Of a stretch of DNA of 64,000 nt, positions 1-8,939 are shown one piece after another. The stretch is from Pantoea sp. 18069 (GTDB lineage Bacteria > Pseudomonadota > Gammaproteobacteria > Burkholderiales > Burkholderiaceae_C), in assembly GCF_902706035.1 (NCBI RefSeq), contig NZ_CACSJA010000002.1, forward strand, positions 1 through 64,000. The letters run 5' to 3'. The position numbers were made by a program, and so were the translations under genes. Numbering within the stretch: the first letter of the stretch is position 1; each line of letters opens with the position of its first letter. Below the pieces are notes generated by a model that was not told the origin of the DNA, did no database searches, and saw only the letters and a program-made list of their open reading frames with translations.

Positions 1-460
1 TCGCGATGGGGAAATTCCAGGGCGTGATCAGGCCGACCACACCCACGGGCTCGCGCGTGATCTCCACGCCTATGCCCGGGCGCACCGACGGCAGGGTCTC
101 GCCGGCCAGGCGCAGGCATTCACCCGCAAAGAACTTGAAGATCTGGCCCGCGCGGGCGACTTCGCCTATTGCCTCGGGGCGGGTCTTGCCTTCCTCGCGC
201 GCGAGCAGGTCGCCGAGTTCTTCCTTGCGCGCGAGGATTTCCGTGCCTATCTTGTCGAGCGCGTCGTGGCGCACCTGGATGCCCGAGGTGCTCCACGCGG
301 GAAAGGCTGCCGCGGCGGCCGCGACAGCGGCGTTGACATCGGCGGCATCGCCCTGGGCGTACTGGCCGATCACATCGGCAAGGTCGCTGGGGTTGGCATT
401 GGGGCTGTAGCCCTTGCCGGCAGTCCACTGGCCGTTGATGAGGTTGTCGAATGGGGTCAT
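1..460 (-). CDS. Aldehyde dehydrogenase, N-terminal part (likely 2,5-dioxopentanoate dehydrogenase)
   Basis: Only the first ~153 residues are in the window; the gene runs off the left edge. It begins at the ATG complementary to 458-460 (MTPFDNLINGQW) and carries typical aldehyde dehydrogenase superfamily N-terminal features: the NGQW segment, an Ala-rich AAVAAAAAAFPAW stretch, LLAREEGKTRPEA, and VGLITPWNFPIA, the start of the NAD-binding region. The catalytic Cys/Glu lie outside the window, so activity cannot be confirmed. It is last in the minus-strand run Bug - kdgD - hydroxyacid dehydrogenase - this gene. KdgD makes 2,5-dioxopentanoate (2-oxoglutarate semialdehyde), so the natural inference is that this enzyme oxidises it to 2-oxoglutarate. 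Family call is firm; substrate is inferred from context. Confidence 0.85.
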   Translation of the reverse strand, partial: MTPFDNLINGQWTAGKGYSPNANPSDLADVIGQYAQGDAADVNAAVAAAAAAFPAWSTSGIQVRHDALDKIGTEILARKEELGDLLAREEGKTRPEAIGEVARAGQIFKFFAGECLRLAGETLPSVRPGIGVEITREPVGVVGLITPWNFPIA

Positions 461-509
461 GGGGTGAGGTCCTGAAGGAAAGCGGGAAAATCGGGGCAGC
501 GGGTTCGGG

Positions 510-1475
510 TCAGCGTGCCGCAGACCAGGGCACTTCGGCAACGGGTTGGCCGGTGGCAATGAACTGCTGCAGGTTCTGCAGCACCAGATCGGCCATGGCG
601 CGGCGGGTATCGTGCGTGCCGCTGGCGATATGCGGTGCCAGCACGACGTTCTCTAGCGTGAGCAGGTCGGGATGGGGGCGGGGCTCGTCCTCGAACACAT
701 CGAGGCCTGCGCCAGCGATGCGCCCGCCGCGCAGCGCGGCGACCAGCGCCGCCTCATCGACCACGCTGCCACGCGCCACGTTGACCAGGAAGCCCTGGGG
801 CCCCAGGGCGGCCAGCACTTCGGTGCTCACAAGGTGGCGGGTGTTGTCGCCGCCCGCGGCGGTGATGATCAGAAAGTCGGACCAGCGCGCCAGCTCGAGC
901 AGCGACGTGCGGTACAGATGGGGGCAGCCGTCGATGGGCCGGCGGTTGTGATAGGCCACTTCCATGTCGAAGCCCGCGGCGCGGCGCGCCACAGTGCTGC
1001 CGATGCGGCCCATGCCGAAGATTCCCAGGCGCTTGCCCGACACCCGCGTGGTGATGCCAAAGCGCTGGCGGCTCCAGTCGCCGCGGCGCACGAAGCGGTC
1101 GGCGGCGCTCAAGGACCGCGCCGCGTCCAGCAGCAGCGCCCAGGCCATGTCGGCCACGCAATCGTCAAGCACGCCCGGCGTATAGCCCACGCGCGCGCCG
1201 CGGCGCAGCAGCGCCTCCTTGTCCAGCGCATCAAAGCCCACGCCAAAGCTGCTGACGAACTTCAGTTCGGGCAGTGCGTCCACGACGCGCGCGGGCAGGC
1301 CCATGGCCGCCGACGTGACCAGATACGGGAACTGCGCGCCCTGCTCCGCCAGGAAGCGTTCGGGATCGCTTTCCTGGGAGAGGAGGTGCACATCGTAGGC
1401 TTGCGCCAGGTCGGCATCGAGCTGGGGCAGCGGCATCTTGCCGTATTGGAGAACGCGGGGTCGGGAGAGCGCCAT
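510..1475 (-). CDS. D-isomer-specific 2-hydroxyacid dehydrogenase (glyoxylate/hydroxypyruvate reductase-like)
   Basis: A 321-residue NAD(P)-dependent 2-hydroxyacid dehydrogenase. The Rossmann motif is GIFGMGRIG (about residues 151-159); the expected catalytic triad is visible as Arg235 (NVARGSVVDE), Glu264 (DVFEDEP) and His282 (APHIASGT). The sequence resembles GhrB-type hydroxypyruvate/glyoxylate reductases more than D-lactate dehydrogenases. The ATG at 1475 is preferred over in-frame upstream starts (1496, 1538) because AAGGA lies nine bases upstream and family members begin near this point. It sits between kdgD and the aldehyde dehydrogenase. The KdgD route does not need such an enzyme, so its role here (side-product aldehyde or oxo-acid reduction, or another aldarate branch) is open. 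Confidence 0.85.
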   Translation of the reverse strand: MALSRPRVLQYGKMPLPQLDADLAQAYDVHLLSQESDPERFLAEQGAQFPYLVTSAAMGLPARVVDALPELKFVSSFGVGFDALDKEALLRRGARVGYTPGVLDDCVADMAWALLLDAARSLSAADRFVRRGDWSRQRFGITTRVSGKRLGIFGMGRIGSTVARRAAGFDMEVAYHNRRPIDGCPHLYRTSLLELARWSDFLIITAAGGDNTRHLVSTEVLAALGPQGFLVNVARGSVVDEAALVAALRGGRIAGAGLDVFEDEPRPHPDLLTLENVVLAPHIASGTHDTRRAMADLVLQNLQQFIATGQPVAEVPWSAAR

Positions 1476-1598
1476 GCCGGGAAGTCCTTGGGTCATTCGG
1501 TGAGAAAGGAGAAAACAGCGTGCCGCCAGCGCCCCCACCAGTGCGGCGAGGCGGCGGGCGGCACATCCAGGGGCGCTGCTGGCCCCTGCGGCACGGGC

Positions 1599-2507
1599 TT
1601 ACTGCTCGACCAGCTTGATCAGCGCAGCGAGCTCTTCGACTTCGCCCGGCTTGAGGTCGGCCAGCGGTGCGCGCACCGGGCCTGCATCGTGGCCCACGAT
1701 CTTGGCGCCGGCCTTGACGATGGACACGGCGTAACCGGCGCTGCGGTTGCGGATCTCGAGGTAGGGCATGAAGAAGGTCTTGAGCAGGTGGTGCTGCGTC
1801 GCGTGGTCGTCGTTCTTCACCGCTTCGTAGAAACGGATGGCGGTCTTGGGAATGAAGTTGAAGACGGCCGACGAGTAGACCGGCGTGCCCAGCGCCTTGT
1901 AGGCAGCGGCATAGACTTCGGCCGTGGGCAGGCCGCCCAGATAGGCCAGGCGATCGCCCATGGTCAGGAACATCGCGGACATGGCCTCGATATCACCCAC
2001 GCCGTCCTTGAAGCCGACCAGGTTGGGATTGCGCTCGCACAGCTTGGCAACGGTTTCGGGCGTGAAGCGGCTCACGCCACGGTTGTAGATGATCACGCCG
2101 AACTTCACGCTCTTGCAGACGGCTTCGACGTGCGCGGCCAGGCCTTCCTGGCTGGCTTCGGTCATGTAGTGGGGCATCAGCAGGATGCCGTGGGCGCCGG
2201 CACGCTCCGCTTCCTGGGCGCACTGGATGGCGAAACGCGTCGGGCCGCCGGCGCCGGCAATGATGGGCACCTTGCCCTTGCAGGTATTCACCGCGGTCTG
2301 GATGATCGCCGGGTACTCTTCGGCCGTCAGCGAGAAGAACTCGCCCGTTCCGCCGGCGGCGAACAGCGCGGTGGCGCCGAACGGGGCCAGCCATTCGAGG
2401 CGCTCGGCATAGCTCTTGGCATTGAAGTTGCCCTGGCTGTCGAAGTCGGTCACGGGGAACGACAACAGACCGGAACTCATCACGCTTTTGACTTCTTGGG
2501 GGCTCAT
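1599..2507 (-). CDS. kdgD: 5-dehydro-4-deoxyglucarate dehydratase
   Basis: A 302-residue protein of the dihydrodipicolinate synthase/N-acetylneuraminate lyase superfamily. It converts 5-dehydro-4-deoxy-D-glucarate (5-keto-4-deoxyglucarate) to 2,5-dioxopentanoate with loss of water and CO2, in the cytoplasm. Visible motifs are [12 protein letters not shown] (about 49-60), the GAGG segment near 85, the conserved Tyr141 in IIYNRG, and the Schiff-base Lys167 in VGFKDGVGD. The length is normal for KdgD. The Bug gene upstream ends with a stop 42 bases before this start, and the hydroxyacid dehydrogenase follows, so the genes probably share a transcript. GarD encoded at 4696-6273 would supply the substrate. 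The combination garD + kdgD makes this assignment stronger than a generic DapA-family call. Confidence 0.93.
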   Translation of the reverse strand: MSPQEVKSVMSSGLLSFPVTDFDSQGNFNAKSYAERLEWLAPFGATALFAAGGTGEFFSLTAEEYPAIIQTAVNTCKGKVPIIAGAGGPTRFAIQCAQEAERAGAHGILLMPHYMTEASQEGLAAHVEAVCKSVKFGVIIYNRGVSRFTPETVAKLCERNPNLVGFKDGVGDIEAMSAMFLTMGDRLAYLGGLPTAEVYAAAYKALGTPVYSSAVFNFIPKTAIRFYEAVKNDDHATQHHLLKTFFMPYLEIRNRSAGYAVSIVKAGAKIVGHDAGPVRAPLADLKPGEVEELAALIKLVEQ

Positions 2508-2549
2508 GGCAATCCTTGGGAAAAACAGAATGAAAAAAAGGCCTGGACT

Positions 2550-3527
2550 TCAGTCCAGCTGCAAATTGGAGGTCTGCACCACCGTGCGCCAGCGGTCACG
2601 CTCGGCGCGGAAGAACTTGTCGGTCTCGACGGGTGTCATCGTGACCACTTCGGCGCCCTGGCCTGTGAGGCGCGCACGCACATCAGGCGAACGGATGGCG
2701 GTGAGCAGGACCTGGTTCACGCGCTGGACGATGGCTTCGGGCGTCTTGGCCGGCAGCACCACGCCTTGCCAGGTACCCGAGGCGAAATCTTTCGCCCCCT
2801 GTTCGGCCAGCGTGGGCACGTCGGAGATCAGCGGCATGCGCGTGGTCTTGGAGATGCCCAGCAGCTTGAGCTTGCCGCTTTGCACATGGGGGTAGGTGGC
2901 CAGCATGCCGTTCATCAGCACCTGTGTCTGGCCGGCAACCGTGTCCTGCACCGCTTGCACACCGCCCTTGTAAGGCACGTAGACCCATTTCGCGCCGGTG
3001 AGGCGGGACAGCTCCACGCCGGCCAGATGGGGCGCGCTGCCCGTGGCCGTGACGGCGAAATTCAGATCCTGCTTGTTCGACAGCTCCACCAGCTCCTTCA
3101 GATTGCTGGCCTGCACCGAAGGGTGGACCACCAGCATGTGGGGCGAGTAGGCCAGCATGGCCGCGCCGCGCAGGTCCTTCGAGGGGTCGAAGCTGAGCTT
3201 GGTGTAGACCGAAGGCGAAATCGCCAGCGCCCCCAGGTCGGCCAGCAGCCAGGTGTAGCCGTCAGGGGCTGCACGGGACACGAACTCCGCGCCCAGATTG
3301 CCGTTGGCACCGGCCTTGTTCTCGATCACGACGGTCTGTTTCAGTTCCTGGGAAATCACCTGCCCGATGGAGCGGGCAATGATGTCGGAGCTGCCGCCCG
3401 GAGGATAGGGGACCACCAGACGGATGGTCTTGCTGGGCCAGGCCTGCGTCGCGAATGCGGGAGCACAAACCAGACCGGCACCAGCAAGGGCCAGGGCTGA
3501 ACACAGAAAGCGTGAGCGGGAAAGCAT
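2550..3527 (-). CDS. Bug/TctC-family periplasmic solute-binding protein
   Basis: A 325-residue extracytoplasmic binding protein with a Sec signal peptide (basic LSRSRF, hydrophobic LCSALALAGAGLVCA, cleavage after PAFA). The Bug-fold signatures are present: VVPYPPGGSSDIIAR near the N-terminus, VIENKAGANGNLGAE, and the HLAGVELSR...VPYKGG segment. Such proteins bind carboxylated solutes and work with TctAB-type tripartite carriers or as sensors; no TctAB pair is in the window. As first gene of the minus-strand aldarate run it probably binds glucarate/galactarate or a related sugar acid (inference). A GAG-containing ribosome site precedes the ATG, and an operator-like sequence lies about 30 bases upstream. 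Confidence 0.9.
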   Translation of the reverse strand: MLSRSRFLCSALALAGAGLVCAPAFATQAWPSKTIRLVVPYPPGGSSDIIARSIGQVISQELKQTVVIENKAGANGNLGAEFVSRAAPDGYTWLLADLGALAISPSVYTKLSFDPSKDLRGAAMLAYSPHMLVVHPSVQASNLKELVELSNKQDLNFAVTATGSAPHLAGVELSRLTGAKWVYVPYKGGVQAVQDTVAGQTQVLMNGMLATYPHVQSGKLKLLGISKTTRMPLISDVPTLAEQGAKDFASGTWQGVVLPAKTPEAIVQRVNQVLLTAIRSPDVRARLTGQGAEVVTMTPVETDKFFRAERDRWRTVVQTSNLQLD

Positions 3528-3554
3528 GGTGAAGTGTCTCCGTATAGTGGTCAG

Positions 3555-3565
3555 TCATCATACAA
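3555..3565. promoter_or_regulatory. Candidate second GntR/FadR-type operator, upstream of the Bug-kdgD run
   Basis: Read on the minus strand this is TTGTATGATGA, matching 8 of 11 positions of the TTGTACGACAA site at 4495-4505 and the TNGT-N3-ACNA pattern with one changed position. It lies 28 bases upstream of the Bug ATG, close to where a promoter must be. That two similar sites flank the regulator gene suggests one regulon, but the match is short and unproven. Confidence 0.4.
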
Positions 3566-3660
3566 CTGGATTTCTAAAAACTCACGCAAAAATTTCTAGG
3601 GGTAAACACCAGGCGCCATCGACAGCCAACACACGCCCCCGGCAGGGGGGGCGGCCCGCG

Positions 3661-4470
3661 CTATGCCGGCGCAACCGGCGCGGGCAGCTGGCTCAGGCGC
3701 TGGGCCAGGCGCAGGCGTTCGCGCGAATTGGTGAGGTGAATGCGCATTGCCGCGCGCGCGGAGTCCGCGTCCTGGCGCTCGATCGCGGCATAGATCTCTT
3801 CATGCTCGCGGTTGACGCGGCGCAGGTAGTCGGGGTCGCGCGCCGGAGTGTGGATGGACGCGATGCGGTTGCGCGGAATCAGCATGCTGCCGAAATGCTG
3901 CAGGATGTCCTGAAAGTAACGGTTGCCTGTGGCCTGGGCGATGCTCAGGTGAAACGCCAGGTCATGGCTCACGGTCTCGTGGCCGAGCGCGAAATTGTGC
4001 TCGAACGCCTGCAATGCTTCGCGCATGACCCTCAGGTGCGCCGCCTCGCGGCGCTGTGCGGCCAGGCCGGCCGCCTCGGTTTCCAGGCTGATGCGCAGCT
4101 CCAGTACGGCCAGCACATCCACGGATTCACTGAGTTCGTGCGCATTGAGCTGCATGCCCGGGTTTTGCCGCGTGGGCAGCACGAAAGTGCCTATGCCATG
4201 GCGGGTTTCGACCAGTCCGGCGGCCTGCAGCTTGGACAGCGCTTCGCGCACCACCGTACGGCTGACGTCGTAACTGCGCACCAGCTCGGACTCGGTGGGC
4301 AGCTTGTCGCCCTCGTGCAGCAGGCCCTGGCGGATCTTGTGGCCGAACTCCTCCGACAGGAGGTTGGCCAGGCTGCGGCTGCCGCGGCCGGTCTTGCCAC
4401 GCAGCGCGGTCCCGTCTCCAGGCGATAAAAATCCAGCAGATTGGGGTAATTCCGATGTCGGGGTGCTCAT
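3661..4470 (-). CDS. GntR-family (FadR/FCD subfamily) transcriptional regulator
   Basis: A 269-residue regulator. The N-terminal winged helix-turn-helix is clear (LPTESELVRSYDVSRTVVREALSKL followed by GLVETRHGIGTFV), after a ~30-residue polar N-terminal tail. The C-terminal part is an FCD-type ligand domain with the metal/ligand residues spread over ELRISLETEAAGLAA and HLSIAQATGN. It lies between the Bug-kdgD genes and divergent garD, the usual place for a local regulator that senses the aldarate or a catabolite. A perfect TNGT-N3-ACNA palindrome sits 24 bases in front of its start codon, suggesting autoregulation and shared control of garD. No strong Shine-Dalgarno sequence is seen before the ATG at 4470. 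Confidence 0.9.
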   Translation of the reverse strand: MSTPTSELPQSAGFLSPGDGTALRGKTGRGSRSLANLLSEEFGHKIRQGLLHEGDKLPTESELVRSYDVSRTVVREALSKLQAAGLVETRHGIGTFVLPTRQNPGMQLNAHELSESVDVLAVLELRISLETEAAGLAAQRREAAHLRVMREALQAFEHNFALGHETVSHDLAFHLSIAQATGNRYFQDILQHFGSMLIPRNRIASIHTPARDPDYLRRVNREHEEIYAAIERQDADSARAAMRIHLTNSRERLRLAQRLSQLPAPVAPA

Positions 4471-4493
4471 GGCTCTGATGATAATGGGTTTTA

Positions 4494-4506
4494 GTTGTAC
4501 GACAAC
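4494..4506. promoter_or_regulatory. GntR/FadR-type operator in the regulator-garD divergent region
   Basis: GTTGT-ACG-ACAAC is an inverted repeat whose core TTGTACGACAA exactly fits the TNGT-N3-ACNA consensus known for FadR-subfamily regulators. It lies in the 225-bp divergent region, 24 bases from the regulator start and about 190 bases before garD. Best explained as the binding site for the regulator encoded next to it. Confidence 0.65.
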
Positions 4507-4695
4507 ATATCACTGACATCCGTTTTCTGCTGTACCAATGCGACAAGGTGGCGCCCGTTCAGGAGGATTCCCGCAGCGAGCAACCACCTTGATAGCCGCC
4601 CTGCCCCGGCGGACTGCAAGGCTGTCAGTGATGCGCTTTGGAATGGCGACCCATGCCTGGGATGCCGTGATGAATTCAAGAATCGAAAGTAGCTG

Positions 4696-6273
4696 ATGAG
4701 CAGTCCCCTTTATATCCGCATGCATGCCGCCGACAACGTGGCCATCGTGGCCAACGACGGCGGCCTTCCTGCGGGCACGGTGTTTCCCGATGGGTTGCGC
4801 CTGGTCGAACACATCCCGCAAGGCCACAAGGTCGCGCTAGAGGATCTGGCCGAAGGGGCTGTGGTGCGGCGCTACAACGTGGTCATAGGCTATGCACTTC
4901 ACGCGCTGGCGCGCGGCAGCTGGATCAACGAGCGCACGCTGCGCATGCCCGCGGCCCCGGAATTGCAGGGCCTGCCCATGGCCACCGTGAAGCCGCCCGC
5001 GCTCGCGCCGCTCACGGGCTATACCTTCGAAGGCTACCGCAATGCCGACGGCTCGGTGGGCACGCGCAATATCCTCGCTATCACCACCACCGTGCAATGC
5101 GTCGCCGGCGTGGTGGACACCGCGGTGCAACGCATCAAGCGCGAGCTGCTGCCGCGCTACCCCCAGGTCGACGACGTCGTGGGCCTGGAGCACAGCTACG
5201 GCTGCGGCGTGGCCATCGACGCGCCCGACGCCATCATTCCCATCCGCACGCTGCGCAACATCAGCCGCAACCCCAATTTCGGCGGTGAAGTGATGGTCGT
5301 GAGCCTGGGCTGCGAAAAACTGCAGCCCGAACGCCTGCTGCCAGCGGAGGCGCCGCTGGTGCCCATGCAGCGCCTGGGCACGGCCCCTGCCCTGCCCGTA
5401 GCCGATGCCGCACTCGACGTGGTGTGCCTGCAGGCCGAGGAGCATGTGGGCTTCATGAGCATGATCGACTCCATCGTGCGCCAGGCCGATGTGCATCTGC
5501 AGCGCCTGAACCAGCGCCGGCGCGAGACCGTGCCGGTGAGCGAACTCGTGGTCGGCGTGCAGTGCGGCGGCAGCGACGCGTTCAGCGGCGTCACGGCCAA
5601 CCCGGCCGTGGGTTTCGCCACCGACCTGCTGGTGCGCGCCGGCGCCAGCGTGATGTTCTCGGAAGTCACTGAAGTGCGCGACGGCATAGACCAGCTGACT
5701 TCACGCGCCAGCACGCCCGAAGTCGCCCAGGCGATGATAGACCAGATGGCCTGGTACGACGCCTACCTCGCGCGCGGCCGCGCCGACCGCAGCGCCAACA
5801 CCACGCCGGGCAACAAGAAAGGCGGGCTCTCCAACATCGTCGAGAAAGCCATGGGCTCCATCGTCAAGTCGGGCTCGACGCCGATCACGGGCGTGCTCGC
5901 CCCGGGCGAGAAGCTGCGCGAAAAAGGCCTGATCTACGCCGCCACGCCGGCCTCCGACTTCATCTGCGGCACGCTGCAGCTCGCGGCCGGAATGAACCTG
6001 CACATCTTCACCACCGGACGCGGCACGCCCTATGGCCTGGCCGCCTGCCCGGTGATCAAGGTCGCCACGCGCACCGACCTGGCGCGCCGCTGGCACGACC
6101 TGATGGACGTGAACGCCGGGCGCATTGCCGACGGCGACGCGACGATAGAAGACACGGGCTGGGAGCTGTTCCACCTGATGATTGAAATCGCCAGCGGCCG
6201 CAAGAAGACCTGGGCCGAGCACTGGAAGCTGCACAACGCTCTCGTGCTCTTCAACCCTGCACCAGTGACCTGA
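4696..6273 (+). CDS. garD: Galactarate dehydratase
   Basis: A 525-residue protein of the UxaA family that I recognise as close to E. coli GarD (523 residues). It dehydrates galactarate (mucate) to 5-dehydro-4-deoxy-D-glucarate in the cytoplasm. Matching signatures include [12 protein letters not shown]-like [15 protein letters not shown] near residue 40, [77 protein letters not shown] and the C-terminal FNPAPVT. Altronate dehydratase (UxaA) is less likely because the GarD N-terminal SAF-like domain and the C-terminus match GarD better. Its product is the KdgD substrate. It reads divergently from the regulator and is followed after 62 bases by a Bug protein gene. Confidence 0.95.
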   Translation: MSSPLYIRMHAADNVAIVANDGGLPAGTVFPDGLRLVEHIPQGHKVALEDLAEGAVVRRYNVVIGYALHALARGSWINERTLRMPAAPELQGLPMATVKPPALAPLTGYTFEGYRNADGSVGTRNILAITTTVQCVAGVVDTAVQRIKRELLPRYPQVDDVVGLEHSYGCGVAIDAPDAIIPIRTLRNISRNPNFGGEVMVVSLGCEKLQPERLLPAEAPLVPMQRLGTAPALPVADAALDVVCLQAEEHVGFMSMIDSIVRQADVHLQRLNQRRRETVPVSELVVGVQCGGSDAFSGVTANPAVGFATDLLVRAGASVMFSEVTEVRDGIDQLTSRASTPEVAQAMIDQMAWYDAYLARGRADRSANTTPGNKKGGLSNIVEKAMGSIVKSGSTPITGVLAPGEKLREKGLIYAATPASDFICGTLQLAAGMNLHIFTTGRGTPYGLAACPVIKVATRTDLARRWHDLMDVNAGRIADGDATIEDTGWELFHLMIEIASGRKKTWAEHWKLHNALVLFNPAPVT

Positions 6274-6335
6274 TAACGACAACCCCTGCACGCCTGAACC
6301 CACAGGCGGCATTTTTCAACCAGGAGACAAATCTC

Positions 6336-7331
6336 ATGCAACGTCGACAACTACTCAAGGCCGCGGCCGCTCCACTGGCCCTGGCCTGCATGCCTGCAGC
6401 TGTCATGGCACAGAGCAACTGGCCCAAGGCCAAGGTCATCACCTACATGGTGCCTTTCGCCGCAGGCGGCACCACGGACCAGCTGGGCCGGCTGATTGCC
6501 CAGCAACTGGGCCCCGTGCTGGGCACCACGGTGGTCGTCGACAACAAGGCTGGCGCCGGCGGCAGCGTGGGCTCCGAACTCGCGTCCCGCACCCAGCCCG
6601 ATGGCTTCACCATCCTGGGCGGCACGATCAGCTCGCACGCCATCAATGTGAGCCTGTACCCCAAGCTGGGCTATGACCCGATCAAGTCCTTCACCCCGAT
6701 CACGCTGATCGGCACCAACCCACTGGTGCTGGTCGTGCCGGCCAACAGCCCGTACAAGAGCCTCAAGGACGTGCTCGAAGCCTCGCAGACGAAGTCCGGC
6801 GGCCTGTCCTCGGCATCGGCGGGCGCGGGCACCTCCCAGCATCTGGCGCTGGAAATGCTGGCCTGGAAGTCGGGCGTCAAGTTCACCCATGTGCCGTACA
6901 AGGGCAGCGGCCCGGCCATCCAGGACGTGATGGGCGGTCAGGTCGACATGATGTTCGACACCACCGTGGTCGCGGCGCCGCACATTCAAAGCGGCAAGCT
7001 GCGCGCGCTGGCCGTGACTTCCAGGCAGCGGCTCGACTCGCTCAAGGACGTGCCCACTGTCGCCGAGTCCGGCCTCAAGGGCCTGGGCGACTTCGAAGTC
7101 ACGTCGTGGCAGGCGATTTTCGCGCCGACCAATACGCCCGATGCCATCGTCCAGCGCCTGCACCAGGAAATCGCCAAGATCCTGGCCACGCCCGACATGC
7201 AGGGCCGCCTGAAGACCATGGGCATGGAGCCCTCGACGCTGTCGCCTACGCAGGTCGCCGCATTCCAGAAGGCCGAAGTCACCAAATGGGCGACGGTGAT
7301 CAAGGAAGCGAATGTCAAAGTAGACGGCTGA
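6336..7331 (+). CDS. Bug/TctC-family periplasmic solute-binding protein
   Basis: A 331-residue secreted binding protein. The N-terminus MQRRQLLKAAAAPLALACMPAAVMAQ looks like a signal peptide with Arg-Arg, possibly Tat-compatible, cleaved after VMA. Bug-fold signatures are MVPFAAGGTTDQLGR, VVDNKAGAGGSVGSE, and HVPYKGSGPAIQDV. An AGGAGA ribosome site precedes the ATG. It follows garD on the same strand and probably binds an aldaric acid; the locus therefore has two Bug proteins (the other at 2550-3527), and they are clearly divergent from each other rather than a recent duplication. No cognate membrane subunits are nearby. Confidence 0.9.
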   Translation: MQRRQLLKAAAAPLALACMPAAVMAQSNWPKAKVITYMVPFAAGGTTDQLGRLIAQQLGPVLGTTVVVDNKAGAGGSVGSELASRTQPDGFTILGGTISSHAINVSLYPKLGYDPIKSFTPITLIGTNPLVLVVPANSPYKSLKDVLEASQTKSGGLSSASAGAGTSQHLALEMLAWKSGVKFTHVPYKGSGPAIQDVMGGQVDMMFDTTVVAAPHIQSGKLRALAVTSRQRLDSLKDVPTVAESGLKGLGDFEVTSWQAIFAPTNTPDAIVQRLHQEIAKILATPDMQGRLKTMGMEPSTLSPTQVAAFQKAEVTKWATVIKEANVKVDG

Positions 7332-7357
7332 GTGTCAAGCCAACCGCTGCCACAAGC

Positions 7358-7386
7358 AAAAAAAGCGCCTCAAGGCGCTTTTTTTG
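7358..7386. terminator. Bidirectional rho-independent terminator
   Basis: A run of A, the stem AGCGCC/GGCGCT with a TCAA loop, then a run of T (7379-7385). It lies between two converging genes (Bug protein ending at 7331 and helicase ending at 7400), and the A run on one side and T run on the other make it usable on both strands. Confidence 0.9.
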
Positions 7387-7399
7387 TATTTACAGCCGC

Positions 7400-8827
7400 T
7401 CAGGACTGGGCAAGTTCAGGAGCACGGAACAACGCGGCTACCTTGCGCTTGGACTTGATGGACGGGCGGGCCGCGGGCTGGCGCGTATCGTCCCAGGTCG
7501 CCGCTGGGGCCGCGGCCGAAGCGACGTAAGGGCGGTCAAAGAACGGATCGGCCGCAGGGCGCGAGGCCGGGCGGGAGGAACGCGGGGCCGGAGCCGGGCG
7601 ACCGACGACGCCACGCGCCGCGTCTTCGCCTTCACCGCGCCAGGCGCGGCGGCCGTCGTTCATGCGTCCTTGCGGCCGGGGCTGCTCGAGCTGCAGCGCC
7701 TCGACGTCGATCTTCTTCTTGATCAGCTTCTCGATCTCACCGACCTGGCGCGCGTCGCGCGAGGACACCAGCGTCACCGCCAGGCCCGAAGCGCCGGCAC
7801 GGCCGGTGCGGCCGATGCGGTGCACATAGTCTTCGGCGTTGAACGGCACGTCGTAGTTGAACACCGCGGGAACGTCCTTGATGTCCAGGCCGCGCGCAGC
7901 GACGTCGGTGCAGACCAGCAGGTCGACATTGCCGGCCTTGAAGGCTTCAAGCGCCTTGAGGCGCTCGTCCTGGCTCTTGTCGCCGTGCAGCGCCGTGGCG
8001 CGCAGGCCGTCACGCTCTAGCGTGCGCGTCAGGCGTGCGCAGCCGAGCTTGCTGTTGGAGAAAATGAAGGCCTGGCGGATGCCGCGTTCCTTGAGGATCT
8101 TGTGGATGGCCAGGCGCTTTTCGTCTTCGTCGGCGGCGCTGAAGAAGCGCTGCTCCACGGTCGACGCGGTTTCGTTGGGCCGTGCCACCTCGATGGTCAC
8201 CGGGTCCTGCAGGTAGCTGCCCGCAAGGCGCTTGATTTCAGGCGAGAAGGTCGCGCTGAACAGCAAGGTGGTACGGGTCTTGGGCAGGTAGGACAGGATG
8301 CGCTGCAGATCGGGCAGGAAGCCGATGTCGAGCATGCGATCGGCCTCGTCGAGCACCACGTATTCGACCTGGTTGAGGATGGCGGTCTTGGCCTCGATAT
8401 GGTCCAGCAGCCGGCCGGGCGTGGCCACCAGCACTTCGACGCCCTTCTTGAGCTCGGCCGTCTGGGGCTTCATGTCCATGCCGCCGAACACCACCATGCT
8501 GCGCAGCTTGGTGTATTTGGCGTACAGCGCGATTTGCTGGGCGACCTGGTCAGCGAGCTCACGGGTGGGCAACAGCACCAGCGCACGCACCGGATGGCGC
8601 GCGGGCGAGGTCGAACTGTTTTCGTGCTTGAGCAGACGCTGCAGCAGCGGCAGCGAGAAAGCCGCCGTCTTGCCGGTACCCGTTTGGGCGGCGCCCATCA
8701 CGTCCTTGCCGGTCAAGACAACGGGAATGGCCTGCGCCTGAATGGGCGTCATCGACTCATAGCCCATCTCGGCAACAGCACGGGCCAGGGGTTCCGACAG
8801 GGATAAATTGGAAAAAGAACTTGTCAT
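7400..8827 (-). CDS. DEAD-box RNA helicase, RhlE-like
   Basis: A 475-residue ATP-dependent RNA helicase. Visible motifs in order: the Q motif region (GYESMTPIQAQAIP), Walker A AQTGTGKT (47-54), PTRELADQ, GG, TPGRLLD, DEAD box in VVLDEADRMLD, SAT in LLFSATF, ARGLDIK and HRIGRTGRAG. The C-terminal ~80 residues are a basic, Arg/Pro/Ala-rich tail ending in a KSKRKV-containing segment, as in many betaproteobacterial RhlE proteins, and likely contact RNA. Expected roles are ribosome assembly and mRNA turnover. It converges on the terminator at 7358-7386 and appears to be monocistronic. Confidence 0.93.
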   Translation of the reverse strand: MTSSFSNLSLSEPLARAVAEMGYESMTPIQAQAIPVVLTGKDVMGAAQTGTGKTAAFSLPLLQRLLKHENSSTSPARHPVRALVLLPTRELADQVAQQIALYAKYTKLRSMVVFGGMDMKPQTAELKKGVEVLVATPGRLLDHIEAKTAILNQVEYVVLDEADRMLDIGFLPDLQRILSYLPKTRTTLLFSATFSPEIKRLAGSYLQDPVTIEVARPNETASTVEQRFFSAADEDEKRLAIHKILKERGIRQAFIFSNSKLGCARLTRTLERDGLRATALHGDKSQDERLKALEAFKAGNVDLLVCTDVAARGLDIKDVPAVFNYDVPFNAEDYVHRIGRTGRAGASGLAVTLVSSRDARQVGEIEKLIKKKIDVEALQLEQPRPQGRMNDGRRAWRGEGEDAARGVVGRPAPAPRSSRPASRPAADPFFDRPYVASAAAPAATWDDTRQPAARPSIKSKRKVAALFRAPELAQS

Positions 8828-8939
8828 TTAGCCTACTATTGTCGCACCTAGCGGCGAACACACGTATTTGCCCCGCCGATTCAAGGGCTTCATGCGGTGC
8901 TTATGTGCGACAAATGGCTGCGCGCAGGCCTGCCGCAGC

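Noticed and set aside
672-3500. A 942-codon open frame on the plus strand opposite the hydroxyacid dehydrogenase, kdgD and Bug genes
   Set aside because: Its residues (His/Arg/Gly/Gln-rich) have the composition of an antisense shadow, and the three minus-strand genes have clear motifs.
4696-6273. Altronate dehydratase (UxaA)
   Set aside because: N-terminal domain, full length and C-terminal FNPAPVT match galactarate dehydratase, and kdgD is in the same locus.
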